Assembly: GCA_026120035.1 (NCBI GenBank)
Contig: JALRME010000003.1
Coordinates: forward strand, 310,001 to 374,000
DNA from: Coleophoma eucalyptorum
Taxonomy: Eukaryota; Ascomycota; Leotiomycetes; Helotiales; Dermateaceae
Direction of reading: 5' to 3'
DNA: 64,000 bases
In this document: positions 1 to 11,879 of the stretch, piece after piece
How positions within the stretch are numbered: the stretch's first letter is position 1
Layout: every line of letters begins with the position of its first letter
The notes under the pieces: model-generated
What the model saw: the letters and a program-made list of their open reading frames with translations, nothing else
The model's database searches: none
Told to the model about the DNA's origin: nothing
Position numbers and translations under genes: made by a program

Positions 1-268
1 GATATAGATTGGCAGACTGTTGAAACCGACGGATTGAAGATCTGGTCATGCGAATGATCGTATGTTTGTGATGCTACGGCAGTGAAAAGAATTTGATTTG
101 GATTTTGTTTTGCCATCAACTGGTGTCGGACTCAAAAGGATTGTGAAGGATAAGACGACAACGCTTCCCAAGCACTCAAGGACTTTCTATTCTCGAAATC
201 TTTCTCTTGTATTCTTGATATATCTTTAAGGCGTCGATACCTTACGATTGAAATTGAACTCTTTCAAT

Positions 269-1696
269 ATGCCCAGTGCAACCACCCCAAATACCAAGTC
301 TCTCAATGTAGCCATCATTGGCTCGGGACTGGGTGGGCTTTCGGCAGCAGTAGCACTTCGACGGCAAGGCCATCAAGTAACCGTATATGAGCGTTATGAC
401 TTTGCCAATGAAGTCGGGGCCTCTCTCTCTGTAGCCTCCAATGGTTCCCGGTTCCTGGAACAATGGAAAGTCGATATCCCAGCCGTGAAGCCGGTCATCT
501 TACAGAGATTGATCATGCATGACTGGTCAACAGGAGAAGTGAAAGGCGAGTATCCTCTGGGTGATTATAAAGCAAAGTTTGGAACGGTATGTTGTCTCCG
601 TCAAATAGAATATCGACCGAGAAATTGATTCAATGCATAGGAATATTTCAACTTTCACAGAATTGATATGCATAATGTCCTCCTTGATACCGTACGAGCA
701 GAAACAAGCGACGAATTAGGACCGCAGGGAAAAATTTTCGTAAACCACAAAGCTATTGAAGTAGTCCCAGAAAAAGGATTTATCAAATTCGAGAATGGCG
801 AGACGACGACGGCAGATATTGTTATAGCTGCAGATGGCATCCGAGTAAGTCTTGCAAATGGGTTATTCGGGGCACAAGGACTGACTTACACAGTCACTTA
901 CGAGAGGGAACATTGGCATTGAACCACAAGTCGAGGGCAGCACATCATGCTGCTATAGATGCATTATCCCTTCAACCAAACTGCACGAACTCGGCCTCTC
1001 GGAATTCGTCACCAATAATGGGATTGAATTCTGGGGTGGATTTGGGATCAACAAAATTGTCATGTCACCTTGCCATGACGGTGAAACGGTATCATGCTAT
1101 TGTTTCTATCCGTAAGCATTCTTCCCCAAGCGAGTGAAAGCACTTGAGGCAAAGAGAATGACTGAATAAATATTAGGACTGCTCACAATGGGCTAAACAA
1201 AGATGGATGGAACATCTCCGCCACACCACAAGAGCTGGCAGACACTTATCCAGATCTAGACCCAAGAGTTGTGAAACTGTTCCTGAATGCCAACGATATT
1301 AAGATGTGGCGACTTTACATCCACCAACCGTATCCATACTGGACAAAGGGCAGAGTCGCATTACTAGGCGACGCAGCACATCCCATGCTACCAGACCAAA
1401 GCCAAGGATATTGCATGGCTCTGGAAGACGCCGGCGCACTAGGGCACATCTTTAGCGAAGAATTCGAGGATATTTGGGGAGTTGATTTATCTAAGGGGTT
1501 AAGGCTATATGAGCGGGTGAGAAAGGATAGAGCAAGTCGTATCCAGGCGGCGAGTGCAAGAGCGAGGACGGATCTAAGTGAACGAATTGGCTGGAGTAGC
1601 TCAAGTGATAAGCCTGGGAAGTTGACTATTGAAGAGGTTTGTGAATATAATATTTTGGATCATATTAGGGAGCTGGTGAAGGAGGGTGTGGCGTAA
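269..1696 (+). CDS. FAD-dependent monooxygenase, salicylate-hydroxylase-like
   Basis: Four exons: 269-586, 641-844, 894-1111, 1177-1696, giving 419 residues. Each intron has GT and AG ends and the phases agree. The N-terminus shows the Rossmann dinucleotide motif (GSGLGGLSAAVAL, about residues 15-27) followed by a YER segment at the end of the second strand. The middle has the DG motif (IAADGIR), and exon 4 has the second FAD motif (GDAAHPMLPDQSQG). This is the FAD_binding_3 class A flavoprotein hydroxylase layout, which uses NAD(P)H and O2 to hydroxylate aromatic rings, sometimes with decarboxylation as in salicylate 1-monooxygenase. The length is normal and no residue I looked for is missing. 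It is tail-to-tail with SCO1 and has no obvious pathway partner nearby. The aromatic substrate is inferred and is not fixed by the sequence. The ATG at 269 is the first in frame; the reading frame opens slightly upstream at a TTG. Confidence 0.85.
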
Positions 1697-1987
1697 TCTC
1701 CTCTCGGAAACAACTAGAAATAAACTTAAGTTAGGCTTTTCCTACTAGAGGACTTCCACAATTGGAAAGAGGATTCAATGTTCAAGGTCGTCGCGGAGGG
1801 AGTGAAGACCATTCTCTTACTCATTGGTATCGTGTTCTTCGAAAGCCGGAGGATTTACTTTCCCTGCTCGCTTGAGTTTGTACATCAAAAGAAGAGATGT
1901 GTATTTGTACCTATGTATACAGCGAAAGCCTTCTGGTAATTCGACATTCCTGATAATTTTACAGTTTTGAATATTGGGCACTTAGCC
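1697..1987. other. Convergent 3' intergenic region
   Basis: This 291-base stretch separates the stop codons of the monooxygenase and SCO1. It is AT-rich and presumably carries both 3' UTRs. I see no gene in it. Confidence 0.6.
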
Positions 1988-2993
1988 CTAATTCTTCCAA
2001 TCACCAATATGCGCAAGCATTATCTTTGCAGCCTGTTCAGGGCTATGTTGCCTCCCGATAGCCTCTACGAAGTCTCCTTCAGGATCCATCAAGTAAAAGT
2101 AAATACTGTGATCCACTAGATAGTCCTGTCCAGGTTTGACACCCTCCGGAGTTGAAAAGTATACTCGGTATGCCTTGCAAACAGCTTTAATTTGTTCCCA
2201 GGTACCTGTCAAGCCAACGAGGGCGGGGTGAAATTCCGACAAATACTCCGCGAGTACTGGTGGGGTGTCTCGAGCTGGATCGCAGGTGATGAAGATAGGG
2301 AGGAGTGGTGGCATGCCTCTGCCTTGGAGTTTCGGTGAAGCATTTACAAGATCGATCATCTGTGACATCTTATCTAGTTCTTCGGGGCAGATATCTGGAC
2401 AGTGTGAAAATCCGAAATAGACCTAATTTCAATGAGCCTCCACATCGACTGAATCTAGAATAAATATGTCTACTTACCAACGAATACTTGCCCTTCATGT
2501 CCTCATCTGTAAATGTGTTTCCGTTATGGTCTAGTAACTGGAACTGTCCTCCAACTTTCGGCCGTCCTACACCCTTCGTCGCCTCTGCGACACGCTTGCG
2601 TTCCATGCGAGCCTTTTCATAGCGAAAGTAGAAGATCAATCCCGCGCCAGATGTAAGAAAGAGCAGGCCGGCTTTCCATGAGAAAGGCTGCCAGAATGTG
2701 TTAGATTCTGACTAAGGCGCAGTGAATTTTGCGAAACTCACCCCTGATCTATATCTCGACCGCTGTTCTTCGACAGTCTTATATGCGCGAGAGGAAGAAG
2801 TGCTAAAGGTCTTCTGTCCAAGACCATTGGCGGAACGTAGACATGACGTTGTAGTCTTTCGAGGAAGAGGTGATGCGCCAGAGTGTGTCAATCGCTGGCA
2901 CCCAATCGAGCTTGAAAGTGACCGTTCATGTTTGAGATATCTTGAGAAGCTCAAGAGGAGATTTCGACTCGGAACAGCAGGCTTGGACATCAT
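1988..2993 (-). CDS. SCO1: SCO1/SenC family mitochondrial copper chaperone
   Basis: Three exons on the minus strand: 2993-2742, 2687-2478, 2422-1988, giving 298 residues, all phase 0. The first 60 or so residues are rich in Ser and Arg with almost no acid, as in a mitochondrial presequence. A hydrophobic segment encoded at the start of exon 2 (GLLFLTSGAGLIFYF) is the expected single inner-membrane anchor. The thioredoxin-like domain carries the copper-binding CxxxC (SHCPDICPEELDKM, Cys162 and Cys166), created exactly across the second splice junction, and the distal copper-ligand His in the VDHS motif. SCO1 delivers copper to the CuA site of cytochrome c oxidase subunit 2 in the intermembrane space. 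ATG-ATG stands at the start; I take the first. Confidence 0.93.
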
Positions 2994-3336
2994 GGCAGTT
3001 TACAAGCACGAAAGCTTTGGAATCATGAGCTTCAGTCCAAGTCAACATTTTGAGCTCCGAGCTTCCTCAGGGGTGCCTAATTAATAAGGCATTATTATAT
3101 CTCATAAGTAAGCTATTACTAAGCTAAGATAGCTGTGCTGTATTGGAGACACCTTCTTTGGCGCAATCGGAGCAACAGCAGAAATGACATCCTCTTTTAA
3201 ACGTATTGGAAAAAACACCAGTCTTGCATGCCTTTCCACTGAAGGCTATCTTTTTTGAGAGTTATTTCTTGCTGAATAAACATTTGAATTTCATGAGATC
3301 GTAACTTCCTGCTAGAACAAGCATCGTGGCATCGCT
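2994..3336. other. Intergenic region upstream of SCO1
   Basis: This 343-base stretch holds the SCO1 promoter side and the 3' end of the membrane-protein gene. I see no additional gene. Confidence 0.5.
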
Positions 3337-5091
3337 TCAATGGAAATGGGGCCAGAAAGCACTCCACGAAACATCCACATAAACATCAGCTGGCATAGCT
3401 CTGAAGCAAATGAACACTTGCACCAACAGCACTGCCCTTGAAAGCATTTCCACGCCCCACAAGGGATATATGAGAAGTCTGATAAGCCAGTTCTGCCAGC
3501 CCCGGCCTCCCGTCCCAACGGACACAATCAAGCCGAAGCGAAAGACACAGCAAACAACGCCAACTGTGCCAGCGGTCCTCCAGAGATTCCGCTCAATGAG
3601 ACTTGGAAATTCCCAATTCCATGCGACAAGGTGGAGGCCTGTAAACGCTGCCCCCATGCCTAGGACTGCTGCCATTGCCAAAAGCCAAGGTATTCGCCCT
3701 GATGCACTGATCAGCTAATTTGATAGGAAGAGGCGGGGAACTGACCAGTCCCAGTTCCTCTGTGATCCATGTACGACCAGTTAGAGATTCTTTGAGTGAC
3801 TAGCATGGTGTCCCAAGATTGGGAACAGAAGTTGGAGCCGTATCTCTTCTGGTACATCTCCTTCATCCTTGTAAAGACGACTCGGTGAAGCTCGGAGGGG
3901 CAGTTAATAACAAGCGGTTGTTCAACGTCAAATGGTTTATCCCACCACAGCAGATATAGGATTGCTGCACAGCCAACAAAACCAAGTGTTGCCAACTCAA
4001 GTTCCGTAATAGCTGGTTGAGAATAAGTTAAGGATTCTAGGGATATAGGACTTGACCTACGGAGACCTTGGATTCTTCTAGCAATGGTCTGGGCAATCAA
4101 CCAGGAGCCTTGCATAATAGCAAACCCCTTTGTGAATTCATCTGCTTTGCTTTTGTCCTGTATTTCCTCAGTTGACATGACTGGAATTGGGATATTGAAT
4201 TTGGATGCCAATTCGAAAACTTGGTCCGCATATATTGGAAAGGAGGGATAGTGTCGGCCAACTGGCTCGAGTTTCTCTGTTCCACTGTTGGTTCTAGAGA
4301 CGCAGCAGCCCTTACACATTTCCGAGTCCGCAGGAAAAGTAATAAGGTAGCCTCCCCTATTTTTTCAATGTGAGTTGACTTACAACGATCGTGATTATTT
4401 ACCTACATGTCTGCCCATAAGGCATGTATTTTTGTCCAATGACTGTTTATGTCAGTCATGAGCTGGACCTTACAGCCCGGTATGTCTACTCACTGAGCAG
4501 CCAATATATCTTGGACTTCTAGAAAAACAGATATGATCGAACTTACTATAGTGGTTTACTGCACGCTCTTAGAGAACAAGGTCGAATGTCAATACAAAAT
4601 TCACCCGGTTCAACGTCTGTCAAGCCCGTCGAGTTCCGAGACAAAGTTTTTCGATTTGGTAGCTCTTTCTCATACATGGCCTGAGCAGTAATAGGTAGAA
4701 TTTTAGCGGTATCCTCATTCTTCTCTGCTTCAGTCAGACCAGTCCATTTTCGCGAAAATGTGAAGGGAGCTTTCTCTGCGGACAAAGTCGCAAACTTTGC
4801 AACAGACTGAGCGGCCCATTTCAAATCCTGGATAGCCATAGATAGGACGACCTCAGGGGTCAAAGCCATAATGATCATCCATCTTGCTTTGCGGAGATGT
4901 TTTCTGTAAAAAGGCCATTGGGACCAGGTTGCATTCGCTTCCTCCCTGGATGGCAGGTTCAGGTGAATGACCTTGTAGGTGCAAATAAGGACGACTGTAA
5001 GACAGGACCATACGATATCTAAGGTGCTTCTATTATTTCCACTTTGGACCCAGCCTAGCTTACTACTCTGCGCACTTGTGTTTTGGCTCAT
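3337..5091 (-). CDS. Fungal multi-pass membrane protein, function unknown
   Basis: I propose six exons: 5091-4605, 4466-4442, 4442-4407 region (a 25-base and a 36-base microexon, the latter at 4442-4407), then 4356-4061, 4012-3775 and 3706-3337, for about 483 residues. Phases agree throughout. The protein belongs to a large, uncharacterised fungal family. Its landmarks are an N-terminal segment ending in HLNLP after a hydrophobic stretch, an APE-like TPEVVLSMA block, a MGGY motif made at a splice junction, the QGLPITELE block and the WWDKPFDVEQP block, then a last exon with WRTAG and several hydrophobic segments. The microexons were placed because they restore the family's W-x3-H-x5-MGG spacing. 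The two outer splice sites (GTGAAT and GTACAT donors) are weak and could be wrong. No function is known. Confidence 0.65.
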
Positions 5092-6335
5092 CGTGGTAGA
5101 AACTAATAACTGAGATCATGAGATATGGGGAAATTGGATTACTCTGCGTGGAAATCAGCCAGACATATAGAGTCAGGATAACCCTAGCCACATACATGGG
5201 ACGAACTCGGCTTTTGTAAAAAGGACCCCTTTATACATATCTCCATGCGTCTTTATTTTTTAAATAAAAAAGTGGAGTTAAGGTTGGAGTTTACAAAGTA
5301 AGAAAGGTACAAGGAACTCCTTGACGAATACTCCAAACCTCACAGAAACCATCCTACTTAGTCAACTGTAGACGAGAATCATACGAGATTCGTCACCTTA
5401 ACTAAGGAGGACGGCATAAAAAGCAAAGACCTACCAACCGGGAGCCCTCCACCAACACCATCAGCCTAAAATTGAGTTTAGAAGAAGACCCTTCGGGCTT
5501 CTTGGGTGCTTGCTAAACTCTGGGGAATTAGGGTTCTAGAACACGAAATGGCAGATATGAATGAGAAATATTGGGTACTACAAATTGAGACAGGTGGTAG
5601 TCATGTTCATGGGGAATGCTGACTACATATTCTGGAAGTTGAGTGTCGAGAATGGTCTGGAAAGACATGATAAGATAGCTGGGGTACGCCAGACAATCTA
5701 TGGCTAGCACGTGGGAGACCTATCTTGATACCTGCGCTGCACACGGCTGCATGGGTATCGAAGGTCGCAAGCTGGATTGAGGTGGGTTGAGTATGATACT
5801 GCGTTCGTGCAAGCCTTCTCAAATCTCCAAGTTCCCATCTCCAGGAACGGCTCGAGGGACTGACTCGTGCACCGTAAGTAGCCTTCTTGTACTGGGTCCT
5901 CTGTGGCGGATTATTGATGATATAAGCCGGTGTGAACTTAGGACAGGGAGGGCGAGGACAGGATGTCGTCAAGATGTCGACAACGGTGTGATGATTGGTT
6001 ACCACTTGTTGCTTACCTACCACCCAACGTCGAGCTTGAAGCGCACTCTTGAAAAGAGTGACCACGAATCTTCATCAAATTCCTCTTCTCAGCCTTATTT
6101 GCATCGTTCAAATTATGAGTAAGATATCTCTCTTACTTAACAAATCTATGCCACGCAGATGCTCTTACAAGTACAGTAATGGCTCCGGAATATGCTGTGC
6201 GCCTTCGCTCAAGATCTGCTCGCTCTACAACGCCGTTCATGCCAAATAATGCACCACCATCCCAATTATCGAGTATTGTCATTATATTTATCGTTGGACT
6301 TCAACCACAGCATAAAGGGTCTGATTCAAAGACTA
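5092..6335. other. Intergenic region, no convincing gene
   Basis: This 1.2 kb lies between two minus-strand genes: the promoter of the membrane protein and the 3' side of the coiled-coil protein. Several overlapping open frames of 60-150 codons exist on both strands, but none has recognisable motifs or a consistent start and splice pattern. Confidence 0.5.
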
Positions 6336-8705
6336 TTAATCTCTGCGACTGACCTGGCTTGCACTGGTTCTGCTTCGCTCGTCCTCCTCCAAAACATCAC
6401 TTAGTCTTGTGGGGTGGTGGTGTCGAGGAACTGCCTCCCACCCAGATCCGTATCCTTGCCCCGCATAGTCTGCTACTGGTGCTACTTGCTCTGATGCTAC
6501 TCGACCAGAAGACGACGATGCGCCCGCTGTAGTAGTTGGGCCACTCCCATATTCGATGCCAGAAGTCGGTGGATGCCCGTAACGCTCTAGATATGCTAAT
6601 TCGCGTTCTCGCTCTGCAGCTACATCGTATTCATCTATATCATTGTCAGAACCGGGGCCTTGATAACGGACTTTATTGCCTCCAGAATCACGGATGAATT
6701 GACCTTGGGAATCGATCTCATACTCTTCCTCGCTCAATGCATCTTCCGATGGACCATACGCTGGATCAACTTCACCTGGAGACGAGGTTGCTTGTTGCGG
6801 TTGGTAATAGGCTCCCAATGAGGTTGGCTGGACGGCTGGAGCTTGAGTGTATTCGGGATATGATGTTTGAGCTGTGGTCGTACTCGTGCCTGAACGGGTA
6901 GCCCCTGATACGGCGCCTATAGGTCTATTTGTTTCTACAAATGGATCTGCTGGATCAGTTCGCTGAGCACGAGAATACTGTTGGTACGCTTCATCCTCAT
7001 CTAAGTCTTGGGAAGCATGATCTCCGCCAGTAGCTCCTCCTGCAGCAGAGAATGGACTCTGTCGAGCTTGAGGTGCTTCGCGAGCACTCTCATGACGGCT
7101 AGGTACGCCCTGCATCATCGGTACAACTTGCACTCCTCCTACCAGTGTAGGCTGACCATCCCGCAACGACAATGTTCGCTCACGCTCCTCCTGTTCTCTT
7201 CGTCCCAATTCTTCCCACGCACGTCTGGCTTCTTCCTTAGAAATTTGTAGCTCACGTTTCATATCAGCGAGCAGCTTGTCCGAGTTTGTTTTCTCTCGTT
7301 CAACTGCCACTGCATCTGCAATTGCATCCGCTCTACCGCGACGTTCTTCCTCAAGGGTTGCTTCTAACATGGCTTGAACCTCTTGTGCTCGTTCCGCATC
7401 TGCCCTGGTCTCGAAGAACCATCGTTGAAACTTGCGTTCAGATGAGGCTCGAAGGCGCTGAAGCTCTACAACAGCATGGAAGAGATTCGCACCAGCTGCG
7501 GAGAGATCAGTAACTTGTCGGGATAGTTGCTGGGATAATGGGTCCCTATTGATCTCGGCGGTATTCTCCTCTAGTCTACGGATCCAGAAAGATGTTAGAC
7601 CTTCCCAGTGAGCAGATAGCGTTTCCCATCGCTCAAAAGCATGCGGGAAAGAAGAGCGTGTTCCTTGTCCTGTACTAGCTGCTGCTGCAGGCTGTGTGGA
7701 AGGCGGTACTGTCGCAGGGATAGCTTGAGCAGCCCCGGTTCGAGAATTTTCGGCTCGACCTGGTCTAGGTTGGCCTTGCGATTGCGATGGGCCCCGAGGT
7801 CTGCCAGGCGCAGGCTCTCCTCCCCCAACGGCCCGTCCGCCAGTTCCACGACCTTGTACGGATGGTTCTTGCGGTCGACCTGTGGCAGCTTGTGAGATAT
7901 CTGAGACTCGTTGCGCTGTACTGCCAGAAGCCCGCTGTCCTCCCTCTCCACCACTAGCTCGCGGTCCCCCTGCCACGCCAGCAGCTGCCGCTCTTCTCTC
8001 CGCACTTCTTCTTCTCTCGTCCTCTAGAAGCCGCGCCTCTTTTTCAGCGCGTTCTCTCTCCAATGCTTCTTGCTCTGCTTTCCGCCTAGCTTCCCGGGCA
8101 TTGCGTTCTCTCATGATATCTCTAGGACCCTTTATACTAGGAGAGCCAGTCGTGCCTGGAGCTGCTGGGGTCCTTCCATTTCCCGTACCAGCAGAGGGGG
8201 ATAGACCTCCGCCAATGAGATCCGACATAGATGCGTTCTCTTCAACAAGGTCGGGTGTGAAAGGATTGGGGTGACGGAGGGCGTCTTCGAGAGTGTATAA
8301 GATGGCACTCGCAGTATTCCTGGAGATGCGAACTGCGCGATGAGGTCTGCGATCTGCCTCGGGCGAGGAGTAGTATTGCGAGGAAGTTAAAGGTGTAGAT
8401 GAATCTTCAAGATCGCTGCTGAAGTCATTGGAGTTGTTCTGTGGGCCGCTCCTTGGTTGTCGTGGTTGGCTGTATTCCCCAGCAGTGAATCTGACACGGG
8501 GAGGACTGATGTCCACGGAGGCTGCTTCTACGTGACTCGATCTTCTGAGGCTTCGATGCTGCTGCTGGCGCGCGGGATTTGGTGGTGTAACAGGGTCGTT
8601 CACGTCGTAACGGTCGTTAAAAGCGGAGTGGATTTGGGTCGTCACTGCTGCTAATTGGGAAGAGGCTGGTTTGGTAGACAAGATTGCTCGTGAAAAAGGA
8701 TGGCC
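6336..8705 (-). CDS. Large disordered coiled-coil protein, 5' exon missing from model
   Basis: The visible main exon encodes about 790 residues. It begins at a strong acceptor (ctcgcctttcag at 8717-8706) with GHPFSRAILSTKP in phase 0. No ATG lies in frame before roughly 160 residues in, so a first exon must lie upstream, and I could not find it. The N-terminal third has an ordered-looking block (ILYTLEDALRHPNPFTPDLVEEN in two halves). It is followed by low-complexity Gly/Pro/Ala/Gln sequence and a strongly charged Glu/Arg coiled coil (for example EARRKAEQEALERERAEKEA). A second helical region of about 180 residues precedes a C-terminal tail rich in Ser, Gly, Tyr and acid. I recognise no catalytic domain. 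A scaffold or structural role is possible but is only a guess. Confidence 0.7.
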   Translation of the reverse strand, partial: GHPFSRAILSTKPASSQLAAVTTQIHSAFNDRYDVNDPVTPPNPARQQQHRSLRRSSHVEAASVDISPPRVRFTAGEYSQPRQPRSGPQNNSNDFSSDLEDSSTPLTSSQYYSSPEADRRPHRAVRISRNTASAILYTLEDALRHPNPFTPDLVEENASMSDLIGGGLSPSAGTGNGRTPAAPGTTGSPSIKGPRDIMRERNAREARRKAEQEALERERAEKEARLLEDERRRSAERRAAAAGVAGGPRASGGEGGQRASGSTAQRVSDISQAATGRPQEPSVQGRGTGGRAVGGGEPAPGRPRGPSQSQGQPRPGRAENSRTGAAQAIPATVPPSTQPAAAASTGQGTRSSFPHAFERWETLSAHWEGLTSFWIRRLEENTAEINRDPLSQQLSRQVTDLSAAGANLFHAVVELQRLRASSERKFQRWFFETRADAERAQEVQAMLEATLEEERRGRADAIADAVAVEREKTNSDKLLADMKRELQISKEEARRAWEELGRREQEERERTLSLRDGQPTLVGGVQVVPMMQGVPSRHESAREAPQARQSPFSAAGGATGGDHASQDLDEDEAYQQYSRAQRTDPADPFVETNRPIGAVSGATRSGTSTTTAQTSYPEYTQAPAVQPTSLGAYYQPQQATSSPGEVDPAYGPSEDALSEEEYEIDSQGQFIRDSGGNKVRYQGPGSDNDIDEYDVAAERERELAYLERYGHPPTSGIEYGSGPTTTAGASSSSGRVASEQVAPVADYAGQGYGSGWEAVPRHHHPTRLSDVLEEDERSRTSASQVSRRD

Positions 8706-11700
8706 CTGAAAGGCGAGAACCGTATGTTTGTCGCCAACACACAATAAGCTTTAACAAAATGTGACTTTTTTTCCTATCCTTTTGCAGGAGGAATGTGACT
8801 ACTACCAAGCAGGCAGTGAGAGACAGGAGGATTGACAAATGTGATAACGAGCGTGGTTGTGCAGCAAGCGTGGTGCCGATGTCTGGTGGCTGGGGAAAAC
8901 GACTCGAATTCTAGGAGGCTGGGAGACACGGCGAAGGTCACCACAGTAGCCGTAGCGTCCTAATCCAGGGAAAACTAATATAAGGTAGTCAATTTTCAGC
9001 GTCCAATTCCTCGTACGCAGTGCAGGATAATGTATTAGACAATTGATTATGGTTGTGTTGCGCCTGGAGCATCGGCGCGTGAGCGTAGTTGTCGTGGTTG
9101 AGCTTCGAATTCAGCCTTGTTGGTCGCGCACTGCTGGTGACGTTTTTTCAGTACCACCAAACAGGAACCCGGACAATTATGAAGAAAGGTGGCAATACAA
9201 TGACGCTGCACAGGATGAGAGCAGCGGAGAATTTCTGACAGCCTTTGGAGATAGCATGCTCGCACACAACTATGCCGCTCAATGGAGAATAAAGGTCGCA
9301 ATTGAGACAAAGAGAGATTTGCGCCGACGAAATGCAAGGTCGAAGAAAGGATCACTTCCGAGTACTGATAGTTGGTGGTAAAAGGCAAGGTAAGTTTATA
9401 AATAAGGCAAGGCAAGGCCAGGTAGGTGGTAACAACGTCAAGGTCGCTGTGTCGCAAGCTGCATGGTTCCTTCCGCTACAATTGGCCAGGTACCGCAGCT
9501 AAGTAGGAGGACGGCAGAGACACAGCACAGCATAGCACACAATACAGTACAGTACAGAGCAGGGAAGCCGACGCAAGTATGAACCTGATGGTGAAGGGAC
9601 CAAGACACGTTTGTTCCCTCATCTGTTTGCTCGTGGGCCGACACCGTACGCTACAGACAAGGACACGGACCGGGACATGGATATGCTGATAAAAGAATGA
9701 TGGGATCCGGGAACAGGAAACACGGGAGGTTGGCAGCTCCCCCGGGGATTCTGGGATTCCCAATGTGGGATCTGGCTTAGCTTGGCGTGGGTCCAAATTA
9801 AAGAGCGCGAGGGCGAGTGCAAGTGCAAGTGTAGTGCGTTCGTTGCCTTGCCTTGCGGTGGATATGTATTCGCGCAGGACAAGAAAGAACAGGACAGGAC
9901 AGTAGTAGAGTGAGTGCAGTGCAGTGATGTGATGTGATGTGATGATGTGTTGGCACCAGAAGGCTAAAGACTGCAGGGGACGGGCAACGGGACCGCAGCT
10001 CAGAAGTCTACAGTAGTACTAGTCTCACAAGTTAGTCCACTCACCTGGGTTGGTGGGTAGATGGGTAGATAAACGAGGAACCGAGAGAGGAGAGGAGGAT
10101 AGAGCGGACAGTCAGGAGTCAAGACGGACGGCGGAACAGGGGACAAGGGACCAGGGATGAAGGAATAGAGAAATTGAATTGAGTGAGTGCGCGTGAAAGC
10201 CAGAGTCGTTATCAGCTAATTCTACCTTACTTGCCGCAACCTATACAGTCCTGACGGTACCTCCCAGACTTTACGCCGTACAGAGCCCATCGTCAGAAGA
10301 GCCGAGCAAGGATCAGCAGCATCTGTATCCTTCCTTGGACCTGGCCTGGCCTTACCCGAGCAAGGATCCTCTTCAACTTCGTACAACTTCCTTGGGCTTA
10401 CGAAGTATGTCGACGTATGGGGCATTTCTCTTCTCTGTCTTGACCCTTCCGTTACAATACCGCCAGCTTCTCTTCCGCATCTCCCTTGGACGCCTTACTC
10501 GTGCCCCCAATCCTCTGCAGCACGCGCCCATGGCTCTTTGCAACACAACCACAGTTACAGACAGGGCTTCCCATCTGCATCCAGACACACGCAGCAGCAA
10601 ACGCTAAGCTCCGAGTCGCGCGGGTCAAGCAAGGAGCAGCACTGTGTATCAAAGAGCTATTTCGATCAAACTCAATTCGCTTCTTGCTTCTCTCCTTCTA
10701 GATTCGTCATCCGTCAAAATTCATCAGGCCTGCTGGTCAGATCAGTGTCCGTCGTAATCAACCTCATCTACAATACGCTTCTCGCTAGCATTCCCACGAG
10801 GTAAGACAACCAGTCAATCAGTACTGTATACCCTGCCACGCAGCACACGGACTGCAATACTACCCAGACCAGGGGCCTATCCGCCGCCGCTGCATCTTAG
10901 AGCCTCCCGTTGGCCTCGTGCTTCGTCCAGCAGGAGTCAAGCGCCAATGAGTTTGCCATTCTGAGTATTGCACACAATCAGCTTTGATGTTTCTCCCTTA
11001 TTGTGCTCGAGGGATGTGAGTACAAGTCTCGGACCTGCTCTCAGAGACGGGAGCACGGAGATGGCTACCTGCAGCCGCCTCGCCTCATTTTGTTTTTGCC
11101 GCGAAAGACAAAGCGACGAGAGTAGTGCAGCCTCATCCTACTCTTCTCTGTCGTCTTGGTGCTTCGCCTCTTTCGCGAGTCAACCTGCCGGTTCATTTCC
11201 TTCGCTCATGTTACGCGGGAGAGCTTACTGTAATTGCACAATTATGGAAACCATGACACTAGCATCCTTTTTTTATGTCTGCCAGACATGTCACGTTTGC
11301 TGCCTATTTGCCTCAACCCACCAATCCTTTGAAGTTCTGTGCAATCCAGTTTTGTAAAGTTGTTCAAACATATAAATTTATATGTGGTATCCCTAAGACT
11401 TCTGTGTACTGGCCTTTCCGGTCGAGAGCAAGATAGAATCCGGATTTGGCTTGCTATATTAAATCTCGATCGCTATATGTTGTAAACAACACCTTCAATT
11501 CGAAGCCCCACCACACAAATCCCATGTCTCCCTGCCATTGTCTCTATGGTGACACAGAGATACCTGATGCTCTAGCCACGCTCAATGCTGGATCTACAGC
11601 CTGCTTCTCAGCTCGTCAAAAGCTCTTGGTTTCCGTCTATGTCTTTCGATATAGGAAACCTTGACACTAGATAGACAATTCTATGATATCCCAAGAGCTA

Positions 11701-11879
11701 CCATGTATAAATCTGTTTTTGTGTCTTTCATATGTCCGTCCAAGTTGGCTAGCTCCTCACTCAACGACGATGCCTCTCGTCGAAGTCCAGCCAGAATCCA
11801 CCAAAGTCCATGTCTCCAAATAGCTGAGCTACTCCTGGGGTACAGTACCAGGTTCAATCTGAAGACTTGGCTAAGTCCC
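8706..11879. other. 3.2 kb region without a convincing gene
   Basis: This is the longest gene-poor stretch outside the AT-rich island, and its composition is moderate rather than AT-rich. It contains short irregular repeats (runs of ggacaggac and of gtgatgtgat near 9890-9950) and many 60-130 codon open frames that lack motifs. It should include the first exon, 5' UTR and promoter of the minus-strand coiled-coil gene ending at 8705. On the other side it includes the 3' flank of the hydroxylase ending at 11880. Confidence 0.5.

Noticed and set aside
5607..6122. Overlapping open frames of 111-152 codons on both strands
   Set aside because: No motif, no consistent splice pattern, and mutually overlapping frames of equal quality.
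9043..10804. Many open frames of 66-136 codons in the 3.2 kb gap
   Set aside because: All overlap one another on both strands, with low-complexity Arg/Ser/Leu composition and no recognisable domain.
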